DNA of 6,571 nucleotides, taken from positions 1 through 6,571 of the forward strand of contig JAGHZG010000094.1 in assembly GCA_017743275.1 (NCBI GenBank). Reading direction: 5' to 3'. The notes beneath the pieces were generated by a model. The model worked only from the letters and a program-made list of their open reading frames with translations. It had not been told where the DNA came from and made no database searches. The position numbers were made by a program, and so were the translations under genes. Source of the DNA: Chloroflexota bacterium. GTDB lineage: Bacteria; Chloroflexota; Anaerolineae; B4-G1; DUEL01. This document shows positions 1 to 6,036 of the stretch, piece after piece; position 1 is the first letter of the stretch, and every line of letters starts with the position of its first letter.

Positions 1-17
1 GAAACGTGAAACGTGAG
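1..17. repeat. Short tandem heptamer repeat (GAAACGT)
   Basis: Two exact copies of GAAACGT plus a partial third lie just downstream of the helicase stop codon, cut by the window edge. The period is 7, the same as in the large array at 4809-5014, although the unit is unrelated. A further CGTTTC occurs at 36-41, so the tract may continue or pair with it. It is too short here to say more. Confidence 0.5.
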
Positions 18-39
18 GAACCGTTTGCCCTTCCCCGTT

Positions 40-2814
40 TCATACCAGCGCCAGAGCACAGACGATTTGCAGGCGAGAGGGAGAGACTCCGTACCGTTCG
101 GCCCATCGGTTACGGGCCCGTTCCATCCATGCATCAAACTCGTCGTCATCGGGATACTGACTGAGAGGCGCTTTTGGCTCTTCGGGTAAGCAACGGATCA
201 GGCGCATCACTTCGTCCCGGCGGAAACTCTCTGGCAGCGGTTCACCCCGCCAATCTGCGATCACGGTGTCCAGATGACGACTTCGCCGCAGAAGGAGAAA
301 CAGTCGTTTCCGTCCCCGGGTGACTTTCGCACTCCGAATGCCGTAGGGCAGGCCGCGAATTTCTGCAGGATTGCTGATGGTAATCAAATCTCTATAGAAA
401 GTGCTGGTCTGCAATTCATCGGTCCGGCTGACGAAGTTGATCACTTCGTCCAGATCCATTTCCCCTTCCTTCTCTCTGGCCAGATAAAGGGCGCGTCCCA
501 GGGCTTCCATCTCGTACTCCCGCTCCCACTGTTCTCTGCGACTTTCCTCGTAGATCAGGACGGGAATCTGAGCCAGAGAGGAGTGCTCCTGGCTGCGGGT
601 TCCCAGACGTTTCTTCCACCGGTGGGCGTGGCGGATGCGGTCGTTGTTCATCGTGGAGGGGACGAAATTGTAGATAACGATGTCACGCGGCTCCTGCCAC
701 GGTCGCAGGATGCGCCCCATCCGCTGGGCCAGTTCCAGAACGGTCCAGGGCATGTCGTAGTTGACCAGGATGGACGCATCCTGCAGGTTGTATCCTTCGG
801 AGATGGCCCGACTGGCGACCAGAATCCGGATCTCGCCCTGGGAACCCCGTTCCTCCGGGAGCACTTCGTTCGCAACCGGCGCAAAACGCCGCAGAACACT
901 ATCCAGATTGGCTCCCCGTTTATCTACCGTCGTTTCAACCAGGATGCGGCGAGGCAACAGGGACCGTAGCCCCTCTGTTACATATTTGGCCGTCGCCACG
1001 TACTCACAAAACACCACCACCTTCTGATCGCCAGCGTCCCGGATGATTTCGGCCAGTTTCCGCAGTTTCTCATCTTTCTTCGGCCGATGCCACCGGACAA
1101 TTTCCGGCTGATGCTGACGGATAAATTCGGTCAACTCTTTCTGACGGGCAAAGCGGTACTCGTAGTCGCCTGTCGCCATTTTCTCGCACGTTTCCTTCAC
1201 CCGAGCCGGAGAGGAGCAGAACTGATGCAGGAACAAGGCTTCCTGTAAAGGATCCCGCTCCCCCCGCCCCTCTTGTTCTTCCTGTTGAAAGCCAGGCAGG
1301 ACTGCTCCTCCCCTGGCCCTCCTGCGCCCTTGCTTTTTCTTTCCGCTCCCTTCATCATCCACAGCCCGATACAGGAGACCGCTCTCCAGCAGTTCTGCCA
1401 GCAGATCGTCGTAGGGATTGGTGTATTGCACGGTCACCAATCGGATGCGACGAGGAAAGTACAACTTTTTGTTCCCGAAGCGGACAAAGCGTTCGCCATT
1501 TTCATCCCTCTCGCTGAAGTGGCAGACGACGTCCGGGATGTTCAGGACGGTGCACGGGGGCAGGTCGGCCAGTTCGCTCAGTTTACGGACAGACCATTTT
1601 GCGTGCGGGAAGCCCGGCAAGACGCTTTTATCGGTGAGGGGCAGCAGGGCCAGTTGACTCCGAACATCCTCAATGCTCTTGCTGTAAGGGGTTGCTGTGA
1701 GCAGAAGGACTTTGCTTCCCCTCTTGCGGACCGTCTCCCGGATGCGCCGGTGGCTCAACCGTAAGTTCCCCTCCTCGTTTTCCTCGTTGCGCAGACGGTG
1801 GGACTCGTCCAGGATGATCAGGGTCTCCTCGCTGGCCAGGCTCAATTCATGTTCCAATCGGGGCAGGTCACTATCCCGCTCTTTTTGAGAAACCGCCAGC
1901 GTATGATAAGAGAACTCCGCGCTGGAAAGACGCGCTGCCCGCATCCACCGACGCCACACCTCTCGCATCCCCGCCGGACAGACCACCAGCACACTCCGGA
2001 TTTCATCTCGCATCCGGAGATACGCCGCAACATGTGAGGCAATAATGGTCTTTCCCAGGCCCGTAGAGGCAATCAGAAAGGCACCGTTGTGTTCCAGGAG
2101 GGAACGGAGAACACTGGAAGCCACCCCTTTCTGATACTCTGCCAGTGGGGGCAACTGGGACGGGACTTCCTCCGGCAGGCCATAGAGTTCCAGCAGCGCC
2201 CGGGCGTAAATGGTGTAGGGATCGTACTCTCCCAGCCAGCGCCGCAGCGCCTCTATCAGAGCATCCGTGATGGGCTTCGCCTGCGCAAAGTACTCATCAA
2301 AGCGGTCCACGAAAAAGCAGACGTCCTCCCGGTCCGTGACGACGTAACCCGCCTCCAGGCTCTGGCACAGTCCGTGGTGGGTGAAATTTGCCGAGGTGAC
2401 CACAGCGGCCTGACGGTCCGCAATATACAATTTGGCATGCTGATACAGGTAGCCCGCTTTCAGCCACGGTGCGTCCTCCCCTGGACACTCCCCAACGGAA
2501 ACGGCCATCCATCCCTGCTCCAGAGCCTCCAGAAGTTGCCGCATGGCACGAGTACGTCCTTCCTGAGGTCCCATAGAGAGTTCGTCCATAAATTCATCCA
2601 GCACGTCCCGCAGGCGATCCTCTCCACCTTCGGGGCGGCCAATCAGCAGGCGAACCCGTTTTCCCCGCAAGGCCTCCTGAAGGACCTGGTATCCGGATGC
2701 CGCAAAGTAGGCCGTAGCGATGCGCACATCGTGGGCGCTTTCCAGTACGGCCTGGATGGTCCGCAATGCGGCCCCGCCGGCTGCGAAGAACCGCTTATGA
2801 GCAAACGTTCCCAT
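40..2814 (-). CDS. PLD-nuclease/SNF2-like helicase fusion protein (candidate defence or repair enzyme)
   Basis: A 924-residue cytoplasmic protein with two visible modules. The N-terminal part (about 1-180) is a phospholipase D-like domain with one HxK...SxN signature: H126 and K128 in QHAKLYIAD, then S141 and N143 in TSANFTHHG. Such single-motif domains normally dimerise to form a nuclease site. Residues about 225-740 form a full SF2 helicase core: Walker A ASTGLGKT (249-256), DESH (336-339), TATP (373-376), VVFCEY (600-605), the motif V region ASRAISEGYN (667-676) and motif VI QRMGRILRPWQ (697-707). This arrangement resembles SNF2/RapA-like ATPases. A charged, low-complexity stretch (about 485-525) splits the two RecA lobes, and the last about 170 residues are unrecognised. 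The start ATG follows GAGGGGG a few bases upstream. PLD plus helicase combinations are common in phage-defence and restriction systems, but no methyltransferase or second defence gene is visible here; partners could lie beyond position 1. The domain call is firm; the biological role is inferred. Confidence 0.88.
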   Translation of the reverse strand: MGTFAHKRFFAAGGAALRTIQAVLESAHDVRIATAYFAASGYQVLQEALRGKRVRLLIGRPEGGEDRLRDVLDEFMDELSMGPQEGRTRAMRQLLEALEQGWMAVSVGECPGEDAPWLKAGYLYQHAKLYIADRQAAVVTSANFTHHGLCQSLEAGYVVTDREDVCFFVDRFDEYFAQAKPITDALIEALRRWLGEYDPYTIYARALLELYGLPEEVPSQLPPLAEYQKGVASSVLRSLLEHNGAFLIASTGLGKTIIASHVAAYLRMRDEIRSVLVVCPAGMREVWRRWMRAARLSSAEFSYHTLAVSQKERDSDLPRLEHELSLASEETLIILDESHRLRNEENEEGNLRLSHRRIRETVRKRGSKVLLLTATPYSKSIEDVRSQLALLPLTDKSVLPGFPHAKWSVRKLSELADLPPCTVLNIPDVVCHFSERDENGERFVRFGNKKLYFPRRIRLVTVQYTNPYDDLLAELLESGLLYRAVDDEGSGKKKQGRRRARGGAVLPGFQQEEQEGRGERDPLQEALFLHQFCSSPARVKETCEKMATGDYEYRFARQKELTEFIRQHQPEIVRWHRPKKDEKLRKLAEIIRDAGDQKVVVFCEYVATAKYVTEGLRSLLPRRILVETTVDKRGANLDSVLRRFAPVANEVLPEERGSQGEIRILVASRAISEGYNLQDASILVNYDMPWTVLELAQRMGRILRPWQEPRDIVIYNFVPSTMNNDRIRHAHRWKKRLGTRSQEHSSLAQIPVLIYEESRREQWEREYEMEALGRALYLAREKEGEMDLDEVINFVSRTDELQTSTFYRDLITISNPAEIRGLPYGIRSAKVTRGRKRLFLLLRRSRHLDTVIADWRGEPLPESFRRDEVMRLIRCLPEEPKAPLSQYPDDDEFDAWMERARNRWAERYGVSPSRLQIVCALALV

Positions 2815-2934
2815 CTTCCCCCTCGCCCTGCTGCAACAACCCAGGCAATGGACGCCACTCCCTCCGCTCTGTGGCTCACTACCAACCCGCTCCTCCGCCC
2901 CTCTGCTCCCCTGCGCCGTGCGACCTACTCCCTG
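2815..2934. other. Intergenic spacer with a polypurine tract
   Basis: The 120-base gap between the deoxyhypusine-synthase-like gene and the helicase gene has no convincing promoter or hairpin terminator. The minus strand of about 2886-2914 is almost pure purine, made of variations on GGGGAGCAGAGGGGCGGAGG. It looks like another low-complexity intergenic repeat type. Without a terminator the helicase could be read through from the polyamine operon. Confidence 0.4.
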
Positions 2935-3918
2935 TTACTCCTCCGCCAGCACGTAGGCGAAAATCAGCGGGACCACGATGGTGGCGTCCGACTCAATCAT
3001 GAAGCGCGGGGTATCTATCCCCAGTTTCTCCCAGGTGATCTTCTCGTTGGGCACCGCGCCGGAGTAGGAACCGTAACTGGTGGTGGAGTCGCTGATCTGG
3101 CAGAAGTAGCCCCAGAGGGGGATGTCCTCCCAGCGCAGGTCCTGCCGCATCATCGGGACGGCGCAGATGGCGAAGTCCCCGGCGATGCCGCCGCCAATCT
3201 GGAAGAAGCCCAACTTCCGCCGCGCCGACTCCCTCCGGTACCAGTCCGCCAGGGCCATCATGTACTCAATCCCGCCCCGGACGGTGTGGACGTTGCGGAT
3301 GGTCCCCAGGATGCAGTGGGCGGCGTAGATGTTGCCAGTAGTGGAGTCCTCCCAGCCGGGGACAAAGATGGGCAGGTCTTTCTCCATCGCCGCGTAGACC
3401 CAACTATCGCGCGGGTCAATCTGGTAGTAGGGCTCCAACTTGCCGCTGCGCAGGATGCGGTAGAAGAACTCGTGCGGGAAATACCGCTCCCCCTTTCGGT
3501 CCGCCTCCAGCCACTCCTCCAGGAGGAAGCGTTCAATCCGACGCATGGCCTCTTCTTCCGGGATGCACGTATCAGTGACCCGATTCAGGTGACGCTCCCA
3601 GAGGGCCAGTTCATCCTGGGGAGTGAGGTCCCGATAGTTAGGGATGCGGACGTAATAGTTGTGGGCGACCAGATTGTAGATGTCCTCCTCCAGGTTGGCG
3701 CCGGTGCAACTGACGGCGTGGACCTTTCCCTGCCGGATCATCTCCGCCAGAGAGAGGCCGATTTCGGCGGTGCTCATCGCCCCGGCCATCGCCACCAGCA
3801 TGCCGTTGCCCTCGGCGATGAACTGCCGGTAGGCCTCGGCGGCGTCCACCAGCGCGGCCGCGTTGAAGTGGCGGAAGTGATGCCGAATGAAAGCCCTGAC
3901 TTCGTTCACGTACTGCAT
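2935..3918 (-). CDS. speY: Deoxyhypusine-synthase-family protein, probable homospermidine synthase
   Basis: A 327-residue cytoplasmic NAD-dependent aminobutyl/aminopropyl-group transferase of the deoxyhypusine synthase fold. Visible family blocks are AGAMSTAE (45-52), SCTGANLEED (70-79), GWEDSTTGN (188-196), GGGIAGDF (242-249), ISDSTTSYGSYSGA (275-288) and the catalytic-lysine block ITWEKLG, where K298 aligns with the lysine that forms the enzyme-imine intermediate in eukaryotic DHS. Bacteria lack eIF5A, and bacterial relatives such as cyanobacterial SpeY make homospermidine from putrescine. Its position directly after arginine decarboxylase and agmatinase, which make putrescine, fits that role. 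The ATG overlaps the agmatinase end by 13 bases and has AAAGGAGA just upstream inside that gene, so translation is probably coupled. Family assignment is strong; exact substrate and product (homospermidine, spermidine or other) are inferred from context. Confidence 0.88.
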   Translation of the reverse strand: MQYVNEVRAFIRHHFRHFNAAALVDAAEAYRQFIAEGNGMLVAMAGAMSTAEIGLSLAEMIRQGKVHAVSCTGANLEEDIYNLVAHNYYVRIPNYRDLTPQDELALWERHLNRVTDTCIPEEEAMRRIERFLLEEWLEADRKGERYFPHEFFYRILRSGKLEPYYQIDPRDSWVYAAMEKDLPIFVPGWEDSTTGNIYAAHCILGTIRNVHTVRGGIEYMMALADWYRRESARRKLGFFQIGGGIAGDFAICAVPMMRQDLRWEDIPLWGYFCQISDSTTSYGSYSGAVPNEKITWEKLGIDTPRFMIESDATIVVPLIFAYVLAEE

Positions 3919-5021
3919 CGGTCTCCTTTCCGGCTGAAGATTGCGTACGACATCGCCTTATACAACAGTTTCGCCGCCGCGAATTCGGCGGCGTGGAGTC
4001 CCGGGACGGGCGCCAGTTCCACGCAGTCCATCCCCACCACGGCCGTTGCGGCGCAGGCGACGGTGCGGATGACGTCCACCGCCTCCCTCCATGTCAGCCC
4101 GTCCGGTTCGGGGGTGCCGGTGGCCGGGATGACCGCGGGGTCCAGCCCGTCCACATCTATGGTCAGGTAGACGGCGCGCCCGGAGAGGCGCGCGGTCAGT
4201 TCGGCCGACCAGTTCCCCGCATGCACCCCCTCGGCGTACCAGACGCGCACCCGGTCGGGGTGGGCGCGGACGAACTCCATCTCCTCCGGGCAGACGGAGC
4301 GGACGCCCAGTTGCAGGATTTGTTCCACCCCCGGCTCTTCTAACAGCCGCCGGGCGGTACAGGCGTGGCTGTAGGGGTTGCCCTCGTACTCGGCCCGCAG
4401 GTCGGCATGGGCGTCTATCTGGACGACGGTCAGCGGGCCGCCGCGCGCCCGCAGAATCCCCCGCACCAGCCCGACGGTGACGGTGTGCTCGCCGCCCAGC
4501 CCCACCAGCAGGCGGCCCGTCCCGGCCCAGCGCGCGGCGGCGTCGGCGATGAACTCCACGGCCTGGGCCGCGTCGTCGGGGAGCGAAAGGGGGGGCAGGG
4601 TGTGGACGCCGTACTCCAGCGCCACCTCCCGCCCGAACTCCCGGTCGTAGAGTTCCACCTGCTGGGACGCGCAGATGATGGCCGCCGGGCCGCAGCGGGC
4701 GCCCCGCCCGTAGGTGACCGTCGCCTCCAGCGGGAGCGGCAGGACCAGCACCCCTGCCCGTTCCAGCAGACAGTACGGCTCCGGCAGGCCGAGAAAGTTA
4801 TCCGGGGATTGACCACCGACCCCGGACCCCGGACCACGGACCACCGACCACGGGCCATTGACCACCGACCACGGACTACCATCATTTGCAGTCTGTACAG
4901 GCTGACAGCCTGCGCTACCCCTGTCGTCCGTCGTCTGTGGTCTGTCGTCCGTCGTCCGTCGTCTATGGTCTGTCGTCCGTCGTCCGTCGTCTGTGGTCTG
5001 TGGTCTGTCGTCCGCCGTCAT
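3906..5021 (-). CDS. speB: Agmatinase (arginase/ureohydrolase family) with a repeat-derived N-terminal extension
   Basis: Hydrolyses agmatine to putrescine and urea with a dinuclear metal (usually Mn) site. All ligand motifs are present in the 371-residue frame: GGEHT (H179), DAHADLR (D203, H205, D207), SHA (218-220) and TIDVDGLDP (D289, D291). GTPEPDG (302-308) and DCVEL (332-336) also fit agmatinase better than arginase. GGEH replaces the commoner GGDH, a conservative change seen in the family. Family-like sequence begins near residue 74 (DNFLGLPEPY). Residues 1-72 are low-complexity (DDRPQTTDD, WSVV-type repeats) and come from the heptamer array at 4809-5014. The only in-frame ATG before the conserved part is at 5019-5021, overlapping the arginine decarboxylase stop as ATGA. 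In-frame GTG codons at 4842-4844 and 4749-4751 lack a clear ribosome-binding site, and the second would remove conserved residues. The enzyme call is firm; the true start is uncertain. Confidence 0.9.
   Translation of the reverse strand: MTADDRPQTTDDGRRTTDHRRRTTDDRPQTTDDRGSAGCQPVQTANDGSPWSVVNGPWSVVRGPGSGVGGQSPDNFLGLPEPYCLLERAGVLVLPLPLEATVTYGRGARCGPAAIICASQQVELYDREFGREVALEYGVHTLPPLSLPDDAAQAVEFIADAAARWAGTGRLLVGLGGEHTVTVGLVRGILRARGGPLTVVQIDAHADLRAEYEGNPYSHACTARRLLEEPGVEQILQLGVRSVCPEEMEFVRAHPDRVRVWYAEGVHAGNWSAELTARLSGRAVYLTIDVDGLDPAVIPATGTPEPDGLTWREAVDVIRTVACAATAVVGMDCVELAPVPGLHAAEFAAAKLLYKAMSYAIFSRKGDRCST
4809..4878. repeat. Degenerate heptamer array, left arm (10 units)
   Basis: Ten contiguous 7-base units with plus-strand consensus CSGACCA, for example CGGACCA at 4830-4836 and 4837-4843, CCGACCA at 4844-4850 and 4865-4871, and TTGACCA at 4809-4815 and 4858-4864. 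Read on the minus strand they are TGGTCSG, close to the units of the right arm, so the two arms form an imperfect inverted repeat. The arm lies inside the agmatinase reading frame. Confidence 0.85.
4898..4912. repeat. Perfect palindrome CAGGCTGACAGCCTG at the centre of the repeat array
   Basis: A 6-base perfect inverted repeat with a GAC loop lies in the 45-base non-repetitive centre (4879-4923) between the two heptamer arms. Flanking bases extend the symmetry less perfectly (GTA before, GCGCTAC after). It does not look like a terminator because no T tract follows on either strand. It resembles a separate short interspersed palindromic repeat embedded in, or forming the core of, the composite element. 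Confidence 0.6.
4924..5014. repeat. Degenerate heptamer array, right arm (13 units)
   Basis: Thirteen contiguous 7-base units with plus-strand consensus TSGTCYG: six TCGTCCG copies, two TCGTCTG, four TGGTCTG and one TCGTCTA. The array ends seven bases before the start codon of the agmatinase frame and close to the end of the arginine decarboxylase gene. On the minus strand, where the genes are read, the units become CGGACGA or CAGACCA. They encode the DDRPQTTDD-type stretch of the agmatinase extension. Confidence 0.88.
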
Positions 5022-5563
5022 ATCAGCACTGCCGCCGCAACAACGGTGGTCCAGACGCCGCCGGGCTCGGCGGTGGCGGCCATAGCGATGCTGGTGGAGT
5101 CCACGATTTCGCCCCCCATCGCGTACTGCTCCTTGCGCTCGTTGTAGTCCCGCTCCGGGTCAAAGGGGATGCCCAGGGTGGTCGCCAGCATCGTCGCGGC
5201 CAGGTCCTCGGCGTAGTCGGCGGCCTCCCGCTCCGTCTGCCCGAAGGCGTGATGTTCGGAGAGATAGCCGTACTTGGTGGGGTCGGCCGGGCGGGCCATA
5301 CCGACGGCGGCAGCGATCCGTCGGCCCGGCTCGTTGGTGGACATCTCCGCCAGGACAACGAAGACGATTTCGCCGGGCTGGAGCAGCGCCAGCCCTTCTT
5401 CCCGGCTGATGACCTGGCAGAAGGGTGGGAAAATAGAAGAAACCCGTACCAGATTAAACTGAGCGATCCCGGCCTCCCGCAGGGCCATCTCAAAACTGGT
5501 CAGTTGTTGTTTATGGACCCCGATGCCCCGGGTGAAGAACATCTTGCGGGGGATGAGACGCAT
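5018..5563 (-). CDS. pdaD: Pyruvoyl-dependent arginine decarboxylase
   Basis: Converts L-arginine to agmatine and CO2, the first step of the operon. The 181-residue proenzyme is typical for the PvlArgDC family, which self-cleaves between two serines to give a beta chain and a pyruvoyl-bearing alpha chain. The cleavage site is visible as VSSIFPP, with predicted cleavage between S42 and S43. Other family blocks are PGEIVFVVLAEMSTNEPGR (63-81) and KYGYLSEHHAFGQTE (97-111). E103 in that block is a good candidate for the catalytic acid known in the Methanocaldococcus enzyme, and the C-terminal VVAAAVLI matches the end strand of the family. The ATG is preceded at 8 bases by a strong AAAGGAGG (5572-5579). 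The stop TGA overlaps the agmatinase ATG as ATGA. It heads the operon behind the promoter at about 5647-5655. Confidence 0.93.
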   Translation of the reverse strand: MRLIPRKMFFTRGIGVHKQQLTSFEMALREAGIAQFNLVRVSSIFPPFCQVISREEGLALLQPGEIVFVVLAEMSTNEPGRRIAAAVGMARPADPTKYGYLSEHHAFGQTEREAADYAEDLAATMLATTLGIPFDPERDYNERKEQYAMGGEIVDSTSIAMAATAEPGGVWTTVVAAAVLI

Positions 5564-5571
5564 CTCTGTTG

Positions 5572-5579
5572 CCTCCTTT
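5572..5579 (-). promoter_or_regulatory. Strong ribosome-binding site of the arginine decarboxylase gene
   Basis: AAAGGAGG on the minus strand, eight bases before the ATG at 5561-5563. It is a near-perfect anti-16S match and fixes the start of the gene. Confidence 0.8.
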
Positions 5580-5603
5580 GGATCAGGATTGACAACCGGG
5601 CAT

Positions 5604-5633
5604 CGGCGGTAGGGCAGAGGCGCTTGCCCGCCG
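5604..5633 (-). promoter_or_regulatory. Possible hairpin in the leader of the polyamine operon
   Basis: GGGCA (5612-5616) pairs with TGCCC (5625-5629) around an 8-base loop. The stem is extended by CGGC (5604-5607) with GCCG (5630-5633) across a 4-base bulge. It falls in the roughly 80-base untranslated leader between the predicted promoter and the ribosome-binding site. It could modulate expression, but its GC-rich makeup means chance pairing is possible, and I recognise no known riboswitch. Confidence 0.25.
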
Positions 5634-5646
5634 GTCGGTCGGCCGT

Positions 5647-5655
5647 ATTATAACA
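5647..5655 (-). promoter_or_regulatory. Extended -10 promoter of the polyamine operon
   Basis: On the minus strand this reads TGTTATAAT, a perfect TATAAT with the TGn extension. No good -35 hexamer is seen 16-19 bases upstream, as expected for extended -10 promoters. Transcription would start near 5640 and leave a leader of about 77 bases. It is divergent from the plus-strand promoter at 5682-5710. Confidence 0.55.
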
Positions 5656-5681
5656 CAAAATGGCGAATGCGTGAGTGAGGC

Positions 5682-5710
5682 TTGCTCTCCATTGGAAAGA
5701 AGGGTATAAT
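5682..5710 (+). promoter_or_regulatory. Sigma-70-type promoter of the small ORF/nucleotidyltransferase unit
   Basis: TTGCTC (5682-5687), a 17-base spacer and a perfect TATAAT (5705-5710). The -35 matches consensus only in TTG, but the spacing is ideal. Transcription would begin near 5717, about 40 bases before the small ORF at 5758. The MITE-like insertion now separates this promoter from the nucleotidyltransferase gene. Confidence 0.5.
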
Positions 5711-5757
5711 CGGATTGTCGGTGCCGTTGCCTCTAACGAGCGATGTCCGGAGGACAT

Positions 5758-5847
5758 ATGACGGTTGAACAAATCAAAGCAGAAATTATCATGGCTCTGG
5801 ACCTCCTGCCACCAGAAAGGTTGAATATTGTTCAGACTCGAGTTTAG
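5758..5847 (+). pseudogene. Small antitoxin-like ORF truncated by a MITE-like insertion
   Basis: An ATG at 5758 with GGAGG four bases before it (5749-5753) opens a frame reading MTVEQIKAEII...LLPPERLNIVQ, then TRV and a TAG stop contributed by the terminal repeat of the inserted element. The MTVEQIKAE...LPPERL pattern is typical of the N-terminus of small antitoxin-like proteins that precede toxin genes in Chloroflexota and cyanobacteria, but I cannot name a family with certainty. If the insertion and one CAG duplicate are removed, the frame runs on for 22 more codons to a TGA at 6048-6050. That would overlap the start of the nucleotidyltransferase gene and give a 48-residue product. The continuation does not look like a known antitoxin and could be open by chance. 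Confidence 0.5.
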
Positions 5848-5981
5848 ACAAATGAGCCCTATGCAGGCCAAATTGATTTCGGCTCACGACAGATGGCCCA
5901 TATATGGTGCATAAGCGCCGTGTTAATCCCATATATGGGCAGTCACACCACCGGTTTCCGGTTTGTCTAAACTCGAGTCAG
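5833..5981. mobile_element. MITE-like element with 17-base terminal inverted repeats and CAG target duplication
   Basis: The element proper spans 5836-5978 (143 bases). Its ends are perfect inverted repeats: ACTCGAGTTTAGACAAA at 5836-5852 and its reverse complement at 5962-5978. A CAG triplet sits directly outside each end (5833-5835 and 5979-5981), as expected of a 3-base target duplication. It is far too short for a transposase and contains no meaningful ORF, so it would move only with help from a full-length relative. Three-base duplications occur in several IS groups, for example parts of IS5, so the parent family is not determined. It interrupts the small ORF beginning at 5758. Confidence 0.75.
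5896..5940. repeat. Internal hairpin of the MITE-like element
   Basis: GCCCATATATGG (5896-5907) and its exact reverse complement CCATATATGGGC (5929-5940) form a 12-base stem around a 21-base loop. Each arm itself contains the palindrome CCATATATGG. The structure lies near the middle of the element and could form a stem-loop in DNA or RNA. No T tract follows that would suggest a terminator. Confidence 0.75.
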
Positions 5982-6036
5982 AGATACCCACACTCTGATC
6001 TGGCATTTGATCGCTGCTCCTCGCTTATAGGGGAAA

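Noticed and set aside
2089..4170. Long plus-strand open frame of 693 codons antisense to the helicase, spacer and DHS-like genes
   Set aside because: It spans parts of two well-supported genes, including their conserved motifs, and the gap between them. Its translation has no recognisable domain and is a by-product of GC-rich codon use on the other strand.
4898..4912. Rho-independent terminator between arginine decarboxylase and agmatinase
   Set aside because: The stem is only six bases with no T tract on either strand, and it lies inside an open, apparently coupled reading frame.
4924..5014. CRISPR array
   Set aside because: The units are contiguous 7-base degenerate repeats without spacers, and no cas genes are nearby.
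5564..5640. A known riboswitch in the leader of the polyamine operon
   Set aside because: Only a small bulged hairpin is visible, and no conserved riboswitch core was recognised.
5500..5871. Minus-strand 123-codon open frame over the promoter region and MITE end
   Set aside because: It overlaps the start of the arginine decarboxylase gene in another frame, crosses both promoters and shows no protein-like pattern.
5896..5940. Intrinsic terminator ahead of the nucleotidyltransferase gene
   Set aside because: The hairpin is strong but not followed by a T run, and it is better explained as an internal part of the inserted element.
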